The notes below the pieces were generated by a model that did no database searches, was not told the DNA's origin, and was given only the letters and a program-made list of their open reading frames with translations. A stretch of DNA of 64,000 nt from Daphnia carinata (Eukaryota > Arthropoda > Branchiopoda > Diplostraca > Daphniidae), in assembly GCF_022539665.2 (NCBI RefSeq), contig NC_081338.1, positions 6,374,446 through 6,438,445 on the forward strand, read 5' to 3'. Of the stretch, positions 59,184-64,000 are shown in pieces. How positions within the stretch are numbered: the first letter of the stretch is position 1; each line of letters begins with the position of its first letter. The position numbers were made by a program, and so were the translations under genes.

Positions 59184-59267
59184 ATGCCGGACGTTGCGCC
59201 CAGCTCAATGGAACTGGATGCGGAGCCTTACACACCGAGCGCGCGTAGTCCGCTCGCTGATACTTGG
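59184..59267 (+). CDS. Su(H): Candidate alternative first coding exon of Su(H)
   Basis: An ATG in AAAATGCCGG opens 28 codons (MPDVAPSSMELDAEPYTPSA and on to LADTW) that end in phase 0 at TGG/GTATTT. The composition is coding-like, with a sharp rise in GC against its flanks. The phase joins in frame to the Su(H) exon at 61501 (AHYGFSLSGGYEA), which the short exon at 61401-61421 also feeds. So two promoters could give different N-termini. The splice itself is not proven. Confidence 0.5.
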
Positions 59268-59381
59268 GTATTTAATTTTTTTTTTTTTTTTTTTTTCAAT
59301 ATCATTTACCCAACATCTTTTGACAAAAAAAAAATGGAAGAAGATTTTTGTTTTGGCGGCAATTATCAAACGATTTTCGGG

Positions 59382-59387
<6 letters not shown>

Positions 59388-59415
<28 letters not shown>
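59388..59415. repeat. (GT)n microsatellite
   Basis: About 14 GT units in the presumed Su(H) first intron. Confidence 0.95.
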
Positions 59416-61234
59416 ATAAGAAATTTATGCGAAGATTATCGATGGGATGATAAGGTGCCGAACTGAACGACGTACAGCGGGTGCAACCGTGTGACAGAAT
59501 TCGAAAGGAGAAGCCGACTTTGTGTCAACAATCGTGATGATTGCGCTGTATAGGCAATAGCCGATTTGTTTTTGTTTTTTACGGCTTTTCGGTCGCTAAT
59601 CCCGATCGTTTCCTGTCCGTTCCCCTCATTTCACGCAACACATCTCGTCCTTTTTTTTTTTTTTTTTCCTCAAAAAAAAAAAAAACGAAACAAGGAAGTT
59701 TTTGAAAACATTTGAATTTTGGCGCGCTAGTTTTTATTTACATCCATGTGTGTGAGCCTGTGGGAACAGAAAGAAAACTTTCTTGTTTGTAAATAAGAGC
59801 CGCACACACACACACACACACAAAGTAGTTGTAAAAAACAGCAGGGCGGAAGGATGTAGCCGCCCCCGGAGCTAAAAAAAATAAAAAGAGGTCATTTAAT
59901 ACATGACGTTTTCAAAAAAAAGGAGAAAGGTTATGGCAATTGACTACTGTTCTACTACTACTCGGGGTAGTTTCCATTTTTTTTTTTTCTTTTTCCCAGA
60001 CGGCCAAATTCTTTCCCACGAACCCCCGAACTCTCTCTCCCTATATGGGTGGTGGGGGAGGAGGATTTGAATGGACATTCCATCGAGTTCCTCCTTCCCC
60101 CTGGGTTTTTTTTTTTTTTGCCCAGCAACCGAGTTCTATAATAGTTGTGTCGCTTTAAACGAAAGTAAATCGATTCGTGTTACACTGTTGGCTCTGGATT
60201 ACAGAGATCGGCTTTCGTTTCCCCCCCCCCCCCCCCCCCGTCTTATTCTCTTGTTTCAAAAATATTTAAAAATGAATATATCAATTTGCAATTTGCATTT
60301 TTTTTTTTTTTAAAGGAAGATTTTTGGGTGTGGTCAAGAATTTTTGAAACTGAAATTAATTTGCAAATGATGGATAACAAAAAGAGTTAAGAGAGAGTGT
60401 GGGAACCGCCTGTGGCCATTCAAAAAGGGGGGGGGGGAGGAAACAAAAACAAAATAGTAAAACGATGTGTGTGTATTTCGTACTGGAACAAGCACCAAAA
60501 AAAAAACAATTTGTTCTTTTAGAGAGAGGGTAGGGAAGATAGCCCTCTTTTAAAAATGAAAAAGGTCATTTGATCCCTCGGCTTTGAAACCTTCAAACTT
60601 TTGTGGGGGGTAGAGAGCGCTGGGATAGCCAGACACGGGAAGGCCACCGACTTCATTTGCCTGTCGGAGACTGTGGGAATCGGTCACTTCAAGACAAATA
60701 GTCCCAACACCCTCATCTCCCCCCCCCCCCCATCCCTATTTTATTTTTTGAAGTGAAATGTTCTTGTGCGAAACGCTCGTTTTCATAGGACTATCCTCCA
60801 TCCAGCGGTAAAATATTTCAACCAATTTTTCTTTTTTTTTTTTTTAAATTAAAATTATTTCAAATGAATTAGAATATTGTTATTTAAGTTCATATTTATT
60901 ATTTTTTTTTCTAGCGACGTCATTCTCTATGTATACATAGCCAAAGTGGGTGGAGAATAAACAGTGAGGGGGGGGGGTGAGAGTGGGTCGAGAGCAGAAA
61001 AGCGTGTGGGAACCGGCGCACCTGTCGACGCTCGGGAGAAAGGGGATGGGGGGGGGGGGGGAGTCGCAATGCGCACGTCACGAAAATCGTTCGAAAAAAA
61101 AAAAAAAATAATAATTTTTGCTTCCCTTCATCGGGTCAAGTGTGAAATAACAACTGACTGTGTAACGGGTAGGACAGTAGCACTGCAACCGAGCTACTAG
61201 TCCGATGTTCTTATCGCATTATCTTTAAGTTCAA

Positions 61235-61237
<3 letters not shown>

Positions 61238-61266
<29 letters not shown>
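61238..61266. repeat. (GT)n microsatellite
   Basis: About 14 GT units, roughly 135 bp before the short Su(H) first exon. Confidence 0.95.
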
Positions 61267-61269
<3 letters not shown>

Positions 61270-61400
61270 CCCAATCGAAAGAAAAAAAAAATGTGTCGTC
61301 ATTTGTTGTCTTAGTTGTGTGCGCGTTTGACACAGTTTCATTTTTTTTTTTTTTTAAAGACAATTTTAAGATTTGAATTATTTAAACGTTGATTTAAGTG

Positions 61401-64000
<2,600 letters not shown>

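Larger units (their letters stand above)
59268..61400. other. Intron or promoter DNA between Su(H) first exons
   Basis: Rich in homopolymers and dinucleotide repeats, including a GT run at 59388-59415, a CA run near 59803, a C19 run at 60221-60239, several G runs and a GT run at 61238-61266. No coding exon seen. Confidence 0.45.

Overview
The window looks like nuclear DNA from a branchiopod crustacean, most likely Daphnia or a close relative. This is an inference. It rests on AT-rich sequence, very compact genes with many 55-90 bp GT-AG introns, arthropod-type proteins (Polo, Su(H), Ash2, a Zswim8/Dora homolog), and a divergent ionotropic receptor of the kind expanded in Daphnia. All coding models were assembled by hand from reading frames, splice signals and phase. 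In the complete models, exon lengths sum to a multiple of three, with one flagged exception in Zswim8.

Layout. From 0 to 11 kb, on the minus strand: the 5' part of a laminin alpha chain that runs off the left edge, then a TNF-receptor-like membrane protein. From 11 to 17.8 kb: non-coding, simple-repeat-rich DNA with one isolated exon-like segment. From 17.8 to 50.6 kb, a gene-dense block: nucleolin-like gene A (+), an ionotropic receptor (+), eIF4E (-), RpS14 (-), Zswim8 (+), ash2 (+), nucleolin-like gene B (+), an intronless retropepsin-like gene (-), the FTSJ1-type tRNA 2'-O-methyltransferase (+) and polo kinase (+). From 50.6 to 59 kb: a gene-poor, homopolymer-rich stretch containing a CCAAT-pair promoter-like module. 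From 59 kb to the right edge: Suppressor of Hairless, with two candidate first exons, cut off inside its conserved CSL N-terminal domain.

How the genes relate. Several act in translation and RNA: eIF4E (cap binding), RpS14 (40S subunit), FTSJ1 (tRNA anticodon-loop methylation) and the two nucleolin-like proteins. Others act in gene regulation: Ash2 (H3K4 methylation), Su(H) (Notch output) and Zswim8 (E3 adaptor for target-directed microRNA decay). Nothing here is an operon; each gene appears to have its own promoter. RpS14/Zswim8 and the retropepsin-like gene/FTSJ1 pair are divergent.

Most interesting points: an intronless, transmembrane, coiled-coil gene carrying a retropepsin-like domain whose DTG motif reads DTR, followed by a decaying 176-bp tandem duplication; a tRNA-derived SINE-like insertion between two copies of a promoter-like segment upstream of ash2; two nucleolin-like paralogs with identical intron phases; alternative first exons for Su(H); a one-base reading-frame break in Zswim8; and a TNF receptor whose cytoplasmic tail may be only about 18 residues.
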